Below the pieces are notes generated by a model, which made no database searches, had not been told where the DNA came from, and saw only the letters and a program-made list of their open reading frames with translations. DNA of 64,000 nt from Phyllostachys edulis. Its lineage: Eukaryota > Streptophyta > Magnoliopsida > Poales > Poaceae. This document shows, piece by piece, positions 47,034 through 57,789 of the stretch (within the stretch, counting starts at the first letter, position 1; every line of letters begins with the position of its first letter). The stretch is taken from NCBI GenBank assembly GCA_036346405.1, contig CM070563.1:32188816-32252815 (forward strand), in the 5' to 3' direction. The translations under genes were made by a program, and so were the position numbers.

Positions 47034-48361
47034 ACACCAAAAGTCACTAAATATTTATTTATGTATTATTTGTGTCTGCCGTATAAATTGTAGAGTACGA
47101 TTTGACGCCGGCAGGAGTGTCTGATTCGTTATCCATCGATGATAATCTCTTCTACAATTCCGAAGGCAAGCTATTCTCTTTAACATAAATATAACTATAT
47201 TAAATGTAAACCGTATATTGCTGTATCATATATGTATTGCATCAAAGCTATGTCTTAAAATTAAATCGGGTTAAAATGAAAATGGGAAGATAAGAAATGA
47301 GAATGAGTTGAGGAAAAAGAATTACTAGGTTGGTAAAAGGGGGCCCGGGCAGAGGAACGCGACGATGATGATGAGGTAAGAGGTGGGACCCCTTTTACAT
47401 ATGGTTAATATATAAGGACCAACAAAACTCTTACTCGGATTGAGGCCGTAAATTCAGTGCCAACCATTTTTCCGTTTCGACGGGCAGAAAATGCTACCTT
47501 GTTACGTAGTTATGTTCTCCACAATGGGTTACATTAGAGTATTGGGCACGGAAGAGAGCCGCCCCAAGGTGGAGTGTTGTGCACGGAGGAGAGCCGCCCC
47601 AACCAACATTACTAGAACTCGGTGGATGACGAGGTCAACTGTGACTGGACTAGCACCGACGAAAAGAGAGTTCAGAGTAGCTATAGGTAAAGTGGTCTAA
47701 GCCTGTACAGTGCTAAATAAAATCATGAATTCATGTCAGTCTCCCGGATTGGAGTCTACAGGAACCACTGGGGGTCTATCTTCTCTCCGAGTGACAAGTA
47801 GTCTTTTCTGAATTAAAATTTGCCACCCAAAGTTTTGACGAGTTTTTTATTTTTCAGAAGCAGAGGTGAATTAGAAAATGTAATGACAACAGAAATGAGT
47901 CATCCAGTGCATTTTTGCTATTAATTCTTACTGAGTACATTAGTACTCGCTCTTGCTAGTATTCTCCTTTGTTAGATCCTAGTCCGACCGGGAAATATCC
48001 TGAGTGGGACGAAGAACACGCAGGAACCGATGAGACCACAGGAGACGAGGGCACTTACCACGAGGAGCAGGGCAAGGTAGGCACCATATTCGGTGCGGGG
48101 GATGAGTAGAAGAATGATAGAGCAAGGAAGGCAAGCGCAGGGACTTGGTCCCATTTTGTAGTTGTAAATTACTATTTGTATGAACCCTAGCCTTACGTGG
48201 CTAACTAGAATAAAAAGTACAGTTTCTATCTTATTGTTCTGCTGCATTGACTCTAGTAAGGCTTACTATTCGTCGGAGCGGTGTCCTACCAGGAAAACGA
48301 ATAGTAATTCGTAAGCTTAAGTTTGATTACCCTCCGGGGTAATGACACGGGGTGTCACAGA

Positions 48362-48373
48362 TGGTATCAGAGC
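48362..48373 (+). promoter_or_regulatory. Primer-binding site of the LTR C element
   Basis: TGGTATCAGAGC lies two bases after the LTR end at 48359. It gives LTR C its plus orientation. The following 0.3 kb is leader sequence before Copia-1 resumes. Confidence 0.87.
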
Positions 48374-48689
48374 AATAGGTTAGGGCCACACTAATAAAAT
48401 AGAAACTGTAGCAAGAACGTAGGTGTGCTTGTTTTGCTTGCTATATTGCATTAATTACCTTATTAATTCTCATCTCCATATCAATTTCTATTTCCGTCTC
48501 GTTTCAAAAGTATTACGTTAAAATGCTCATCTTCTTTAAATTGGCAACCATCCTAACATAGAACCATCCCGTTTTGCAGAATGACTAGGTTCGGTATTCA
48601 ATCCGAGATAGTGCGACCTAGAATAGGTTGTATCAAGTTTCGCGTTTCTATCACCCGCTAGTAAGCCGGTCAAATTTACAACTCAACCT

Positions 48690-49255
48690 AGGGTAGATTA
48701 TTTGAAAATCTACCAAGACCTAACTATGACTGGCTATGCAGATACTGGGTACCTGTTAGACCCGCATACAGCTAAGTCGCAAATAGGCTATGTATTCCTT
48801 TGTGGTGGAACTGCAATTTCATGGAAATCGTCTAAGCAAAGTCTTGTATCAACTTCGACGAACCACTCAGAAATCATAGCGCTATATGAGGCCTCATGAG
48901 AATGCTCTTGGCTTTGGCGGATGATTCACCACATCCAGCAGTCGTGTGGATTGAATACCGCACAAACTCCCACTATTATCTATGAAGATAATGTAGCTTG
49001 TGTTGCACAAGTGCAGATGGGCTATGTGAAGAGTCAACTCACAAAGCATATCAACCCCAAATTCTTCTATTCTCATGAATTACAAAAGATGGATGAAATT
49101 AAAGTACTGCATACTAAGTTATGTGAAAATCTTGCAGATTTATTTATTAATTCACTTCTAGTGTCTAGCTTTGAAAGATGCATACGTGGAATTGGAATGA
49201 TGAGACTTAGAGAAGTGCAGATTTCAGGGGAAGAACCTTCACAAACGCTTTATTA
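48690..49255 (+). pseudogene. Copia-1 RNase H domain
   Basis: The frame reads MTGYADTGYLLDPHTAKSQI, then GTAISWKSSKQSLVSTSTNH and SEIIALYEAS followed by a stop. It continues as TPTIIYEDNVACVAQVQMGY, QLTKHINPKFFYSHELQKMD, LADLFINSLL and CIRGIGMMRL. It is nearly open (TGA at 48897), in contrast to the badly decayed gag and integrase. The reverse transcriptase that should precede it is absent. Confidence 0.87.
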
Positions 49256-49487
49256 AAGCTTGATCACGAAGATCGAGTACCCAAAGAATAAATCCTAGAG
49301 ATTAAATAAAATTAGGTGGATTGTACTCTTTCCCTTGACAAGTTTTTCTGAAGTTTCTTGGCTAAGGTTTTTAACGAGACAATTCGTGCAACGCAGCAGT
49401 ACGTGTGTCATGTACACTTTCTCCAAAAATTTTCCACAGGGTTTTTATGGAGTTTTGATGAGACATGAACATGACAGATGAGTGCCC

Positions 49488-49496
49488 AAGGGGGAG
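49488..49496 (+). promoter_or_regulatory. Polypurine tract of Copia-1
   Basis: AAGGGGGAG lies immediately before the 3' LTR. It is the primer for plus-strand synthesis. Confidence 0.85.
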
Positions 49497-49756
49497 TGTT
49501 AAGAAACCGGACCCAGGCCGGTAGTCCTGGCCCACAATGAGCTCCACATCTATCCAGTAGCCTATATAAAGGAGGGGGGACCCCAACCATTGTACTACCG
49601 TTTTACAGAAGAGCAATAAGAGAAGTCAAAAGTCCCCTCATATCTCTGTGTTCAATCTACTATTCTGTTCTTGTGTTCTTGCATTGTTATTATGATTTTG
49701 AGTTTGTCTACGAGGTAATCGCTCAGACTAGACTTGCCAGCGACGGTTCCTCAACA
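49497..49756 (+). repeat. 3' LTR of Copia-1
   Basis: A 260-bp repeat beginning TGTTAAGAAACCGG and ending GGTTCCTCAACA, followed by the target duplication ACTAC. A TATA-like CCTATATAAAGG is at 49561-49572. Confidence 0.9.
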
Positions 49757-49761
49757 ACTAC

Positions 49762-50192
49762 ATCAAACGCGAGGCCGGAATCCACCCATCCAGAGTAAGC
49801 ACCGTTCGGCCGTCGTTATCCATGCTAGATCTAGACGCGACAGCGGCTCGGGCAATGGCATGCAGCGACGGAGAGCTCGGCGGTGCATTTGACAATTGGG
49901 GCTTGTCGGATTTTTTATTTCTTAGGTTCAATTCTAGGGATTTTTTGTTGGAATCGATAGTCCCAATGCGTTGAATCGATTCAATGCACTCTCTCTCCTC
50001 TCTTTGAATCGTCTTAAACTCACATTGCAATGGTCTAAGGGCACTTGAATGAGGGGGTTTGCTTTATAAATTTACTAAATCCTACAGATTTGGATCCAAA
50101 TCCCTCCTATCCAAACAGGCCTTTGGTTGAAATGAGATAGAATGCAAGTGTGCAGCTGGTAATATCACTTGACTAATAATAACATTAATTAC
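49762..50192. other. Flank between Copia-1 and the NLR start fragment
   Basis: There is no recognisable gene. The minus-strand frame (49758-50030) is not protein-like. Around 50040-50130, ATCCAAATCCCTCCTATCCA and AACAGGCC resemble the end of a Tourist- or hAT-type MITE, without a paired end. The part just left of 50193 reads as an intron start (GT) of the NLR gene on the minus strand. Confidence 0.45.
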
Positions 50193-50512
50193 CTCTTGGT
50201 ACTTGCGCTTGTGGCTTGTTGATCGCTCTAGGGCCTCCACCCAGCAGTGCGTCACCTCGAACTTGTACTCAGCCATCACGTCCTCCGCGTTGTACGCCAC
50301 CTTCTTCAGCTCCTTGAGGCGCAGCTTGGTAGCTGCCTCCCAGATGTTCCAGTTGTCCTCCGCATGTTGCAGTGTTGCACGGATTATGTGCATGCATGAT
50401 GCTCTCCAGTCTCCTCAGGTCCTCAAGGGCCTTGCCTCGCAGCCGACGATGACAGCAAGGAAGACAGGATGCTATATGCCCATTTGATGGCTGATGCGAA
50501 CACTCCGGCCAT
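50193..50512 (-). pseudogene. NLR coiled-coil (Rx-N) N-terminal exon, frameshifted
   Basis: An ATG at 50512 gives MAGVFASAIKWAYSILSSLL, then a frameshift to KALEDLRRLESIMHA. A second shift follows into HIIRATLQHAEDNWNIWEAA, KLRLKELKKVAYNAEDVMAE and YKFEVTHCWVEALERSTSHK, KRKYQE. This is the Rx-type coiled coil of a grass CC-NB-LRR immune receptor, including the EDVMAEYKFEV variant of the EDVID motif. A GT donor follows at 50192. It is in the same orientation as the LRR remnant at 6525-10863, on the other side of Copia-1, and is probably the same gene. The NB-ARC domain is missing between them. Confidence 0.85.
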
Positions 50513-51156
50513 CCCGCCTTGCTTACTGCTATCTCTAGGTATCCACCGGGAAGGAAAGGTGCAGAAGCAGAGGTCTGGAGCCTTATCTCAAAGTCGACCA
50601 ATAGTGTATACTCTACCAAGTCAAGCAACACAAGTTTTTAATAGGACCAGAGTTACTATCAATCAGGGGAAACATGGGTGTAAGCCACTCGAAAGTTGGC
50701 TCTTCAGAGTTTTTCCACTAGAAAGCTTCATTGCCGAAAAGGCCACTACAACGGTCACATCTCTACTACTTAAAAATATGAGTCAGTGGTCATCCATCCT
50801 CTTGACTTACATTGACGTCCGTTGAATCGAGGAGCGCCAATAGCCTAGATCTACCACATGGATTTACCCCCATGGGCACCCTACCGTGCGGCCTCCCTCC
50901 CCCACCCGCGACTCAATCCCCCACCCCACCCACTCTTCTACGATAACCACCTAACTCCCGAGTCATGTCTCTCTCACCCCTCCACCTCGCCGCCTCCGCC
51001 ACCAGTCACGGCGCACTCCCTCCCTCCCTCTTCCCCGTGTCCGACACCGCCGTCCTCCCTCTTCCCCAGCGTCCGACGCCGCCAGTCTCCATCGCCAGCC
51101 TCCCTCTTCCCCGTGCCTGATGCCGTTGTCTTCCCTCTACCCCACGCCCAACGCCA

Positions 51157-51514
51157 CCGTACTCTGTGGATGTCCGTCAGCCGCCGTCTTCAGATCCAGA
51201 TCAAGGCGCTGATGAGCGCCTCAGGCCCCTCCTCACCCTCCGTAGGGACCTTGTATCGCCAGGAGGCGTCGATGAGGGAGGTCGCTTCGAAGGCGCTTGT
51301 GGCAGAGCTCCGGGACGTGCAGAGGGCATACAAGAAGGGTGCGTGGAAGGGGAAGAGGGAAGTGGGCGATGGTGACAGGCCCTGGCAGATGGAGGTTGAG
51401 AAGGATGATGACCTAGAGAACCGCGGGTCGTCCGTGCGGTATGCCATCTGGCGGCTCATTCGCAGCATCTCTTCTTCTAGAGAGGCTAGAAATACTTTCC
51501 TAACTCTAGGATGA
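51157..51514 (+). pseudogene. GC-rich exon-like fragment in the Helitron
   Basis: The open frame ends with SASGPSSPSVGTLYRQEASM, then REVASKALVAELRDVQRAYK and ENRGSSVRYAIWRLI. The Arg/Lys/Glu-rich middle looks like real protein sequence, while the Pro/Ser-rich upstream part (from 50858) is probably UTR-like. I do not recognise the family. It is apparently from a different host gene than the kinesin part. Confidence 0.35.
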
Positions 51515-51771
51515 ACTTACGTTCTATGTCCGCCCTACATTTCAACTAATTCATTTGCTTGGGACCTTATCTGCAGTTTTCAAGACAAGGATTTGTGTTG
51601 GGTCTTGTAGTCGTGCTTGAATCAATTCAAGCAAGCAGCGTTGAAGCAGTTATGAAATTGATGCCTACTTTATTATAATATGAAATATGTATTTTTTTTT
51701 TGCATTTGACTTCTCTCGATCCATACAGCAAGAGCATATATTGATTATTTAATTGTCTCACTCATTTGCAG

Positions 51772-52296
51772 AACCTCATCGATCAGGCAGGTTCAAAGAG
51801 CTCAATGGCTGAAACGACTAGAGTACGCCGGAAGGAAGGATCTTATATCAATAAAAGCTTGCTAACTCTTGGAACGATAAGGCTCACCAATGCTACTCAG
51901 TACTTTGTAGTTTGTACTTGGTTAGACATCACAAGAACTTGACATCTTTGTGTTATTTACTCAAGGTTCATTCATTTTACCAAACATGTTCCAATGTGAT
52001 CTTTTGTGTTGCTTGACTTTTGTTCATGTGGAATATGCTGCATGTTCACTTTATGTATCCTAACTATAGTTTGTTCATCATATAAAAAGCTAGCAGATGG
52101 TAACGTCAAGCTGCAATCTAGACTGGAACAAGAGGAGGAAGCTAAAGCTGCTTTGCTTGCAAGGATACAACGCCTCACAAAACTTATCCTAGTTCCCACT
52201 AAGGAGACCCAAACTTCTAGATTTTCTCCACATCCCGGACCAACAAGAAGGCATTCTTTTGGGGAACACGACAACCTTTCTGCAAGTGTGCAGTAG
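51772..52296 (+). pseudogene. Captured kinesin fragments (KIN-7-like)
   Basis: 51772-51890 encodes NLIDQAGSKSSMAETTRVRR and KEGSYINKSLLTLGT, the switch II region of a kinesin motor (normally LIDLAGSESSRAETTGxRRKEG-YINKSLLTLGTVI). The Leu-to-Gln and Glu-to-Lys changes hit conserved residues. 52080-52296 encodes KKLADGNVKLQSRLEQEEEA and KAALLARIQRLTKLILVPTK, the neck/coiled-coil region after the motor in plant KIN-7 kinesins. Exons in between are lost. It is non-functional. Confidence 0.83.
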
Positions 52297-52422
52297 GTTT
52301 TACGTGTAAGCATCTGATTTTTGCATAAATATGTTGTGGTGACTATGATTATGAAACTTTTCAGGGGCGTGTTGGGGGTAATATGATTTTTTATCCGTAG
52401 CAAAGCACGGGCATCCAACTAG

Positions 52423-52725
52423 TAGGAAAATAAATGCCATTTGGTGGTAGTAACAGGGTTCAAAGAGCCTCTATCTTGGTAATGCAGGCTTGCCCCACGA
52501 CTTGCAGGATCTTGATGAGAAAAGAGTGTAATTAAGCATTTAAGCGCTGCTCTCCCCATCATCCAGATTCCATAGCCGTCTTGGCCCAAGGTGGAAGCAT
52601 TCCAACAAACACCTCATGGGCATGCGTGGAATGTAATGTAATGTGTGCGTGAGAGAGAGAGATCAGTACTAAGAGAGAGGTAGTCAAACACGGCTCACCT
52701 GCGGCCAGAGATGAAGCATTCGAAT
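52423..52725 (+). other. Upstream remnant of a third fucosidase copy
   Basis: 52543-52615 (GCTCTCCCCATCATCCAGA, then TTCCAACAAACACCTCAT) matches the region upstream of fucosidase copy 2 at 57988-58065 (CCCTCCCCATCATCCAGAG, then TTCCAACAAACACCTCAT). It therefore appears to be the promoter/5' flank of a third tandem gene, cut by the solo LTR that follows. A GAGAGAGAGAGA stretch lies at 52650-52663. Confidence 0.65.
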
Positions 52726-54860
52726 TGTAATATCCTGAATCCCATTAGAAGGATAAATTGAAGTAGAGAGGGAATTGAAGTAATTAAATGGGCTTTTTCG
52801 CAAAAAGTGAAAAACCTGGACCATAGGCTCTCGGCCCACGGCATCTTGGCCCAAGGTGGGCTACCGCCATAAAAGGGGCCCACGTGGGGAGGCAAGCCCA
52901 ACCCTAGCCACCACCCCGCCTTTGCCGCACAACCCCCTGCCCTCACTCTCCAGTGCGCCACCCTACCCTCCTGGAGCCGCGCTGCCCTACCCTCCATCTT
53001 TGGATGGTTGTTGCCAAGGGAAGGAAGGAAGGAGAAGAAGAAGAAAAGAAGGGATGAAGAGGAAAATTCGTGGGGTTTTATGATCCTTCGTGTTCTTCAA
53101 GGGTAACCTCTGATAATCCCTAGAATTACCTTGGATTAGTAACTGTACGATTCGTTGATTGTTTTGTCCAAGGGAAAATTAGTTTTCAGCATGCCTTAGT
53201 TTATCGAGTTTCGACGCAGAATCTTACAGGGGCAATTCGAGGTATTTAGGCTCGAATTCATAGTTTTGACTAATTAGAAAAGATGTAGATAATTTTGTTA
53301 GCTTTCTAAGGAGGTCTAGATCACTAAATTCGGAGTATCGAGCGAAAAGGTACAGCCTGGGGAAGGTCGCTGTCCAAAAATCAGACGTCGTTGGCAGAGA
53401 TTGTGTAGATGGGTTGTTTTCACCTAGTTAATGAAAGAATTAAATTTTGGTGATAACTTGAATAACCTAGAAAATGTTTATTAGTTTCCACAACTGGTAT
53501 CGTTCATGTATTTTCAGGTTTTAGAATTAAAAATATGAAATCGTGAAGTGGTATGTCCTTACAGATTCTGGGACAATCTTTGGGGAAGGAAACGGAGGAC
53601 AAAATGGTAGAATCATAAGTTCATCATAACTATGAAGTTGTAGGAAATTTCGTGAGGGTTCCAGAAAGTATTGGTTTGCTAGATTTGGAGTTCATATGAA
53701 TAAGTTATAGCCTTTTTACTACTGGGTAGCGGTAGTGGAATTTAGTTAATTGTGTCGTTTTGGCGTAGACATGTGATGGCAATTAGTGTAATATTTTTGG
53801 TACTATGGTGATGTGATTTTGAGATTGTTTTGAATTGTTTGTTCAGAGAGTGTGGCCTCTAGTGTCTTACCATCGCCTCGCTATCCGACTCTAAGGGGAT
53901 AAAGACACAAGTGCATGGTAGACAGTGATTGAAGGTTGATCATTGTATTCCTTATTGCTCATTACCATTATGTTGTTTATGCTTTTACCTTGTTTAATTG
54001 TAAGCAATGTGAATGGTTATGATATTACTCGTGTTGTTGAAGTCATGAATGTTGGATAATGGAATTATTGATGAACTTATATTAAATTGTGCATTCATAA
54101 GCTTCATTGCATGAAGAGAAGATGATCATAGTGATGACACATGTACCTCATTGGTAGAGACTCTACGGCAGTGGAGAGGTCCCCGATCATTTGTGGACGA
54201 GCTTGATGAAAGGGTGAATATTGTCACGAGTGTTCACTCATACTATATTGGTATATGCGATGAAATGAGCATATGGACATGTAGTGTAGAGATATATTGC
54301 ATTTAATGAAAAGAGAAATTGGTAATTGTGTATGAGAAGAAAGAGGAGTAAATAGTTGATGATGATAATGTTTATGGTTTATTAATCATTGTTCATTGTT
54401 TATTATTGTGCTTGTTGAGTCCTGGACTCACTCTTACTCTATTGTTGTTTTTATGTGACCGTTGTCAATGTTTCACTTGGAAAAGGCTAGCGCACTTGGA
54501 ACAACAACCTACACTCAATTACTTGATTCATTGGACATGGGAACCTTTATTATATTGTGATGATTTATATTTTGGACTTGATAGTATTGAATAGCCTTAT
54601 ATGATAGGTTGGAGTTGATTATTCATTCAATAGATTTTATTCGATTGGTTTTTGCATTGATCTTGGTTTATTATCTTGCTATGCCTCCTAGGAATTTATT
54701 ATCTATGATTGTCATATTGTTCTGCTTGTTTTAATGTGATTCGTAGACAAGTTTTTACCTTTGATATGCTTACTGTAATTTTATTGTTAATTGATGTTAA
54801 AATTAATAGTTAGTGTAGTTTAGTGGCATTTCGGGCTCTGTGTTGGACCAGGGTGTTACA
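52726..54860 (+). mobile_element. Gypsy-type solo LTR, 2.1 kb
   Basis: It begins TGTAATATCCTGAATCCC and ends CCAGGGTGTTACA. The flanks CGAAT (52721-52725) and CGGAT (54861-54865) form a duplication with one transition. It is a distant relative of the LTR at 55315-57784, with matching ends, length class and TTGTTGAGTCCTGGACTC-type block, but a different body. It is non-coding. Confidence 0.75.
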
Positions 54861-54865
54861 CGGAT

Positions 54866-55309
54866 ATGGCCGGGCTGCTGTAGTTGTAGTGCACGACGGC
54901 CATGGAACACGTAGTCGTAGTTGCGGTGGGGAGCACAGGGAGGAGAGGACCAACAACCAAGTGGTGGGTCAAAGTCCAAACCTAAGCAATGATTGATGTC
55001 GTGGTCCAAATATCAGCCCCTCCTCCACCTTCCGTAATTTACTGTGCCTAAGTTGTCGTAGAAAAACCAAAAAAGCAGTATAGCAATAGGCCAAGACGGC
55101 CTCCGGCCGCCAGCCGATGCTTGTCCTCTCCTTTGGCGCCAACTGCAACATCACAGCAAAGAGTAAGGAGGAACTAGCTAGCCAACCTCCCTCACCCTTT
55201 CCCCAAAATCTGCATGTCTACCGCCGCCAGGATCAACACATGGGTGCCGGCCGAGGAGCGACCGCTCAAGGTGGTGTTCACCTCGCCGGCGGAGTACATT
55301 GTAGACGTG
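54866..55309 (+). pseudogene. Truncated exon 1 and 5' UTR of a third GH95 fucosidase copy
   Basis: 55081-55165 resembles the copy 2 leader at 58133-58200 (GCTTGTCCTCTCCTTTGGCG against GTTTGTCCTCTCCCTTGGCG). An ATG at 55214 opens MSTAARINTWVPAEERPLKV, then VFTSPAEYIVDV. Copy 2 has ATEKERPLKVVFASPAEYFT followed by DALPIGNGSLGG. Similarity stops inside SPAEY, a few bases before the solo LTR at 55315, and does not resume after it. The rest of the gene is gone. It is same-strand with both other copies. Confidence 0.83.
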
Positions 55310-55314
55310 ATATT

Positions 55315-57784
55315 TGTAATATCCTGTTTAACATTAGAGAGTTAATTGAAATGAGAAAGGTATTTAACAGGAATTAAAAAGAGAAATCAGATTTTTAGAG
55401 GAGAAATAATCTTGGTCTTTCAGCCCACGTTGTTTGGCCCAAGTGGGAAGCTGGTTTAAGAAGGTGGCAACCAAACCCTAGACACCTTTTACTGTAGCAC
55501 GCGGCTACTGTAGCACTATCACCACTGTAGCAAACCCTTCCCCCCTACCGCCACGCCCTCCATGTCGCCCCCTTTGCTGCTCCTTGCTGCCGGCCATCGG
55601 GAGGAAGAAGAAGGGAGAGGAAGAGAGGAAGAGGGAGAGGTAAAGGAGAGGAAGTCTCCATGAGGGATTTAGCGAAGTTCAGCGTGATTTCATGGGTAAC
55701 TTCACATTCCCCATTGGATTTAGTAGATATTTCATATGCAATTCGTCGTCAATAGCTATTTTGTGCATGCTGATGTAGGTCGGTTGTTTCTGCGATTCTG
55801 TTGATACGCGACATTGAATTAGTTCTAGGAAAATCTAGCAAGTATTAATTAGCTATTTAGTGTTTCCTAGACTTATGTGGGGTTTCACGTGGGCTTTCCA
55901 GAAAGTATTAATTCATAAATTTTGGATGAACGATGAATCAGTTATGAATTTTACAAGTCTAGATGCTTAATCAGTCTCAAGATTCGGGCAGCAAACGTAG
56001 TTCTGTGAATTAGAGTTTGGATATGGCCAAATTGGGTCAGTTGATCAACTTTAGGATGATTTCAGGAAGATAAAGTTCATAAATTTTGGACAGTTAGAAT
56101 GAAAGTTATGAATTTTTGAAGTTAATGTTGTAGTTTGTCCTTCTATTATGGACAGTAGAGAAAGATTTGGTTGTTTGCAACCTTTGTTGCACAGTGGGGG
56201 CAATTGTGATAAATTTATTAAGAAAGCTAGTTTTCTGTGGTTTCCAGAGAGTCTTAGAACAATGGGTTTGGATGTACCAAATAAAAGTTATAAAATTCCC
56301 AAGTCAGTAATACCGAAGATGACAGAACGGTCTTCGGGGTTAAAAACAAAGACTTAGATGGGATAATTTTGATCTTTCGGTCACCTAAGAAGTTGTAGCT
56401 ACGCTTGTTTAGATTCCAGAAAAATTGGATTCATGACTTTTGGAGTTTTGACTTAAAAGTTATGGATTTTCCTGTGATAGCTGTCAGTTTGGATAGATTG
56501 GGATTTGGGAGTGTATCGGTTAATTTTCGGGTTTCGATTAGGAACGATTGATTTCGTTTTGTTCTATTGCTATGCTGTACACTTTTGTGTGGTATACTTA
56601 GTATAATTTACGGTTGCTAGGTGGTGGTGAGCACCGAGGCTAGAGCTTTCCCGTCATCGTCATCCGTCTCACGGTTGAGGCAGGTGCAAGCAGTATAGAT
56701 TGAATTGTGATGTTTAATTCATGTTAATTGCCATGGTTTACTTATGAAGTTTTATATTTTGATAATGTCGCAAAGCATTATACTTTCATGATGGATTGAG
56801 AATGTGAGATTCAATTTGCATCATGGCATACATTCTTGAACCTTGGACTACGTGGTAGCCAACGGTTGTTCCTTTTGAGGTCCCCATCGTGCATTGGACG
56901 AGCATGAGATCCCTATCATGCATTGGATGGGCTTGGGTCCCCACACTCGTGGAGTGTGGGCATGAGGTCCTTGTGCTTGAGGGCACAGGCTTGAGTATGC
57001 ATCGACGGATACACTACTCGACATTACTGGTAATTGCAAAGAAGAAAGAAAGAGCATTCTTGACATATGCATTGCATACAAGCATAAGAGATTGATTTGT
57101 GATTTGTTGCTGATGTTCATAAGGAGATTGGATTTCTTCATTGGCTGGTCATGAAGTTATGTTTTTATCACTGTTGTACTTTGCTGAGTCGTGGACTCAG
57201 TCTTGTTGTGTTATTCTTTTTAGGTACCTCTCGAGGCAGCGATATGCATGGGAAGGGGTAGACTTGATGCACATCACACTTATACTCTCCATGGCAAATA
57301 AATTAGCTCATTTAATTAAACTTCAAGTTCATGATAATTCTTTTAGTTTAGACTGTGTTCATCCTTCGTGGTGGTTGATTCACTTGTGTTCATGGATGAA
57401 ACGATTAATCTTTTAAACCTCAGTCTTTGGTTCAATTGATTCTATTAGATTGAATAACTTGATTGAATGGATTAGGCTTACATCCTCGTAGTCCTGATGA
57501 TTCATTATACTTTAGATTTAATTGTTAATCATTTGCTCCCTTTGTGTAGCATAGACTATTGATTTGGATTTGGATGATTATGAGAAAGATTTATACTTAG
57601 ATTAATTATCTTGGATAGATGTCTTTCTTTATATTGGTGATTTGTTGTTGATGCTAGATCATGATGTTTAGTATTGTGTCCTTCGGTTGAATGTTTTGCG
57701 GAAAGTTGTTAGAAGTTCAATTAAAATGATTCAGTAGAGTAGTTTAATAGCATCCTAGCCTCTATATTGGGCTGAGGTGTTACA
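55315..57784 (+). mobile_element. Gypsy-type solo LTR, 2.5 kb, same family as element A
   Basis: It has a perfect 5-bp target duplication, ATATT (55310-55314, 57785-57789). It begins TGTAATATCCTG and ends GAGGTGTTACA. Its sequence is closely related to the 5' LTR at 18904-21448 over most of its length, in the opposite orientation. It truncates the third fucosidase fragment. Confidence 0.88.
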
Positions 57785-57789
57785 ATATT

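Larger units (their letters stand above)
22565..48359 (+). repeat. Long plus-strand LTR (C), split by three insertions
   Basis: The segments 22565-23444, 28608-30060, 42782-43463 and 47039-48359 join across well-defined insertions (CACTA, Copia-2, solo LTR) into one repeat of about 4.3 kb. It ends GGGTGTCACA and is followed by a primer-binding site at 48362. A TATA-like CCCTATAAACC at about 23166-23177 may be its promoter. The left end was not identified. Coding-looking ORFs inside (for example about 29310-29924 on the minus strand) are low-complexity and I do not regard them as genes. Confidence 0.6.
12173..49756 (+). mobile_element. Old Copia retrotransposon (Copia-1) expanded to 37.6 kb by nested insertions
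   Basis: The 5' LTR (12173-12433) and 3' LTR (49497-49756) are the same repeat (TGTTAAGAAACCGG-like start, TCAACA end). Both are bounded by the target duplication ACTAC (12168-12172, 49757-49761), so they belong to one insertion. Element-derived parts in order are: primer-binding site; long leader; gag (14411-14950); pre-integrase/integrase (15230-15638, 17225-18195); RNase H (48690-49255); purine tract; 3' LTR. Most of the reverse transcriptase is missing at the junctions with the Gypsy fragments at 18196 and near 48690. All coding parts are full of stops. Confidence 0.85.
50760..52422 (+). mobile_element. Non-autonomous Helitron carrying gene fragments
   Basis: The 5' end is TCTCTACTACTTAAAAATAT, preceded by A (50759). 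The 3' end is CCGTAGCAAAGCACGG (a short hairpin) followed by GCATCCAACTAG, then T (52423). This is the rice Helitron terminus (TC...hairpin...CTAG inserted between A and T). No target duplication is expected. No Rep/helicase is present. It holds kinesin exons and an unidentified GC-rich exon. Confidence 0.87.
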
